A stretch of DNA of 64,000 bases, from contig JASGIS010000001.1 of the NCBI GenBank assembly GCA_047601745.1, positions 6,200,001-6,264,000 on the forward strand, read 5' to 3'. Below the pieces are notes generated by a model, which saw only the letters and a list, made by a program, of their open reading frames with translations, was not told the DNA's origin and did no database searches. The position numbers and the translations under genes were made by a program. Below are positions 62,283 to 64,000 of this stretch, one piece after another (the stretch's first letter is position 1; each line of letters opens with the position of its first letter). The DNA is from JAKPAM01 sp047601745. GTDB taxonomy: Bacteria; Pseudomonadota; Gammaproteobacteria; Burkholderiales; Burkholderiaceae_E.

Positions 62283-63272
62283 ATGCAGCGTCGCCGATTC
62301 CTCGGGCTCAGCGCGTCGGGCGGACTCGCCGCGCTCGGCCTCTCGCCTCGCCTGTCGAGTGCCGCGGTCACCACGAGGCCGAGCAGGTTCGTCGTCGGCT
62401 TCGCGCCCGGCGGCGGAACGGACACCATCGCCCGCATGGTCGCCGATGCGGTCGGCTCGCAATATCCGGGCGGGCTGATCGTCGAGAACAAGCCCGGCGC
62501 GGCCAGCCGCATCGCGGTCGAGACCGTGAAGGCGGCCGACGCGGATGGCAGCACGCTGCTGGTCACTCCCGATTTCGCGCTGACCGTCTACCCGCACAGC
62601 TTCGCCAAGCTGGGCTACGACCCGCTGAAGGACCTGGTCGCGGTGGCGCCGGTCGCGCTGGCGGGGATCGCGCTGTGCGCGGGACCCATGGTACCGGCGA
62701 CGGTCCGGACACCGGTCGACTACCTGGACTGGGTCAAGGCCAATCCGGCGATGTCGTCGTTCGGCTCTCCGGGCGCGGGCTCGTCATTCCACTTCGCCGG
62801 GCTGATGCTGGGCAAGGCGCGCGGCATCGAGTTGAACCATATCGCGTACAAGGGCGGCGCGCCGGCATTGCAGGACGTGATCGGCGGCCAGATCCCCGCC
62901 AACGTCTGCGCGATCGGCGAAGCGCTGCAGTTCATCAAGGCCGGCAACCTGCGCGCACTGGGCACCTTCGGCACCGAGCGCGATCGCTTCGCGCCGGAAA
63001 CGCCGACGATGGTGGAATCCGGTTTCAAGGACGTCGTCGCGCAGGCGTGGATCGCCGTGTTCGCGCCCGCGAAGACGCCGGCCGACGTGGTCGCCAGGAC
63101 CGCGGCGGCGCTCAATGCAGCCACCTCGGGCGGCGCGCTGACCGATCGCCTGGCCGGCTACGGCATGCGTCCGTTGACGATGTCCTCCGGCGAGCTGGCC
63201 GCGATGCTGCGCGGCGACCTCGACCGGTGGGGGCCTGTCGTCAAGGCATCCGGGTTCAAGGCGCAGGACTGA
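62283..63272 (+). CDS. Bug/TctC-family tripartite tricarboxylate transporter binding protein
   Basis: Periplasmic solute receptor of 329 residues, the Bug family greatly expanded in Bordetella and relatives. The N-terminus MQRRRFLGLSASGG has the twin-arginine signature, followed by a hydrophobic stretch and a likely cleavage site near SSA. The mature part shows FVVGFAPGGGTDTIARMVADAVG, ENKPGAASRIAVETV, HIAYKGGAPALQDVIGGQI, and a C-terminal FAPAKTPADVVARTAAALNAA. TctA/TctB membrane partners are not in the window. AGGAGA precedes the ATG. The ligand is probably a carboxylate, consistent with the acyl-CoA genes before it; the ligand itself is not inferable. Confidence 0.9.
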   Translation: MQRRRFLGLSASGGLAALGLSPRLSSAAVTTRPSRFVVGFAPGGGTDTIARMVADAVGSQYPGGLIVENKPGAASRIAVETVKAADADGSTLLVTPDFALTVYPHSFAKLGYDPLKDLVAVAPVALAGIALCAGPMVPATVRTPVDYLDWVKANPAMSSFGSPGAGSSFHFAGLMLGKARGIELNHIAYKGGAPALQDVIGGQIPANVCAIGEALQFIKAGNLRALGTFGTERDRFAPETPTMVESGFKDVVAQAWIAVFAPAKTPADVVARTAAALNAATSGGALTDRLAGYGMRPLTMSSGELAAMLRGDLDRWGPVVKASGFKAQD

Positions 63273-63385
63273 TCCGACCGCCGCAGGCCTCGCTCGATCG
63301 GCACGAGCGGGGCCCGCGGCAGCCCGGGCGGCCTCTGCCGATCAAGCGCGGGCGAGCCGGGTGCTTCGAGACTCGGAGTGTCCGG

Positions 63386-64000
63386 TTACTGCGCGGCGGC
63401 CAGGATCGCCTGCGCCTTCAACAGCACCGGCCGGTCGATCATCTTGCCGTCGAGCTGCACGGCACCGCTCGATCCTTCGACGGCGGCCATCACGCGCTTC
63501 GCCCATTCGACGTCGGCCGCCGACGGCGCCAGCGCCGTATGGATCGGCGCTACCTGCTTGGGATGGATGCACAGCTTGGACGTGAAGCCGAAGGCCCGCG
63601 CGAACGCCAGTTCGTCGAGCAGCCGCCGCTCGTCCTGGATGTCGGGCGTGACGCCCGCCACCGGCGGCGCGATGCCGGCGACGCGCGACGCCAGCGCGAT
63701 CCGCGTCGACGGCTCGATGAACCCGCGCTCGTCGCCGGACAGGCCGACGTCGAGCGCGTAGTCGAGCGTGCCGAACGCCAGCCGCTGCACGCCCGGCGCA
63801 CGGGCGACGGCCTCGACGTTGAGCACGCCGGCCGCCGACTCGATCAGCGGCACCACCCTGCCCTGCGGACCGAGCGCGCCGACCACGCGCGCGACCTGCT
63901 CGGGCGTCTCGACCTTGGGCAGCATCACGGCCTGCCAGCGAAAGCGCGCGACCATCTGCAGGTCGTCGGCGAACCACGGCGTCGATCCGTCGTTGATCCG
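63386..64000 (-). CDS. HpcH/HpaI aldolase or citrate lyase beta-subunit family (CitE-like), 5' part outside window
   Basis: Metal-dependent TIM-barrel lyase; 204 C-terminal residues are visible and the 5' end lies beyond the right edge. The chain enters as RINDGSTPWFADDLQM and continues MLPKVETPEQV, a metal-binding VVPLIESAAGVLNVEAVA with the conserved Glu, FGTLDYALDVGL with the conserved Asp, and GFTSKLCIHPKQVAPIHTALAPS, the CitE-type ending. The family splits malyl-CoA, citramalyl-CoA or citryl-CoA. Converging on the Bug-protein gene, 113 bp away, it may act with the acyl-CoA genes as a hydroxyacyl-CoA lyase; the exact substrate is unknown. Confidence 0.88.
   Translation of the reverse strand, partial: RINDGSTPWFADDLQMVARFRWQAVMLPKVETPEQVARVVGALGPQGRVVPLIESAAGVLNVEAVARAPGVQRLAFGTLDYALDVGLSGDERGFIEPSTRIALASRVAGIAPPVAGVTPDIQDERRLLDELAFARAFGFTSKLCIHPKQVAPIHTALAPSAADVEWAKRVMAAVEGSSGAVQLDGKMIDRPVLLKAQAILAAAQ

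Overview
This is a GC-rich, densely coded chromosomal segment that reads as Betaproteobacteria, most likely order Burkholderiales. The signs are the gene order leuS-lptE-holA-proA-hemJ-rlmL, the pilT-pilU pair, a Bug-type (TctC-like) binding protein, and a glpD-glpSTPQUV glycerol import locus. I cannot name a genus. I found no tRNA, rRNA, CRISPR array, transposase or replication origin.

Layout. At 1-4.3 kb a cstA carrier, cut by the left edge, diverges from a Cache-domain kinase/NarL-type regulator pair, followed by a DUF937 gene. At 4.4-7.7 kb lie a UvrD-family helicase and folE. At 7.7-9.5 kb is a decayed accessory patch: a DUF1016-like remnant and a Schlafen AlbA_2/ATPase-like protein that appears to have lost its middle. 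At 9.6-12.9 kb are an AtaL-like protein, a 161-bp imperfect palindrome, and a TPP enzyme downstream of a GrdB-like protein with Cys where selenocysteine would be. At 13.1-24.1 kb is a complete glycerol module: glpD-glpS-glpT-glpP-glpQ-glpU-glpV on the minus strand, divergent from glpR-glpK, and closed by an IclR regulator. At 24.4-28.7 kb is an iron-signalling set (TonB receptor, FecR-like, FecI-like) with a Fur box. At 28.9-31.3 kb are a drug-efflux-like MFS carrier and a short-chain dehydrogenase. At 31.6-39.3 kb is the housekeeping run. At 39.3-42.6 kb are a low-complexity membrane protein, pilU and pilT. At 42.9-47.6 kb are a SnoaL-like protein, aqpZ, a WbuC-type cupin, rpsT, murJ and proC.

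From 47.7 to 57.1 kb codon use changes (more GTG valine) and the genes form a coherent catabolic island: a Liv-type ABC importer with LivM and LivG fused in one reading frame, an acyl-CoA ligase, a MocR-type regulator, and a class II HMG-CoA reductase. The reductase keeps the catalytic residues and the NAD-selecting Asp of the degradative Pseudomonas mevalonii enzyme. The simplest reading is uptake and oxidation of mevalonate or a related branched hydroxy acid, controlled by the MocR protein through ACTGTACC boxes found at both promoters. No HMG-CoA lyase lies in the window.

The right end (57.1-64 kb) continues acyl-CoA metabolism: nitronate monooxygenase, a second acyl-CoA ligase, an FCD-type GntR repressor with two ATTGTCCGAC-type operators in front of an acyl-CoA dehydrogenase, a Bug-type solute-binding protein, and a CitE/HpcH-family lyase cut by the window edge.

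The most interesting items are the mevalonate-type island with its MocR boxes, the GrdB-like/TPP-enzyme pair, a predicted one-sided (degenerate) ATP site in the GlpS/GlpT pair, the palindromic element present near two genes, the 9 x 12-bp repeat coding the n-region of the LptE signal peptide, and two genes whose -10 boxes sit exactly where a leaderless mRNA would start.
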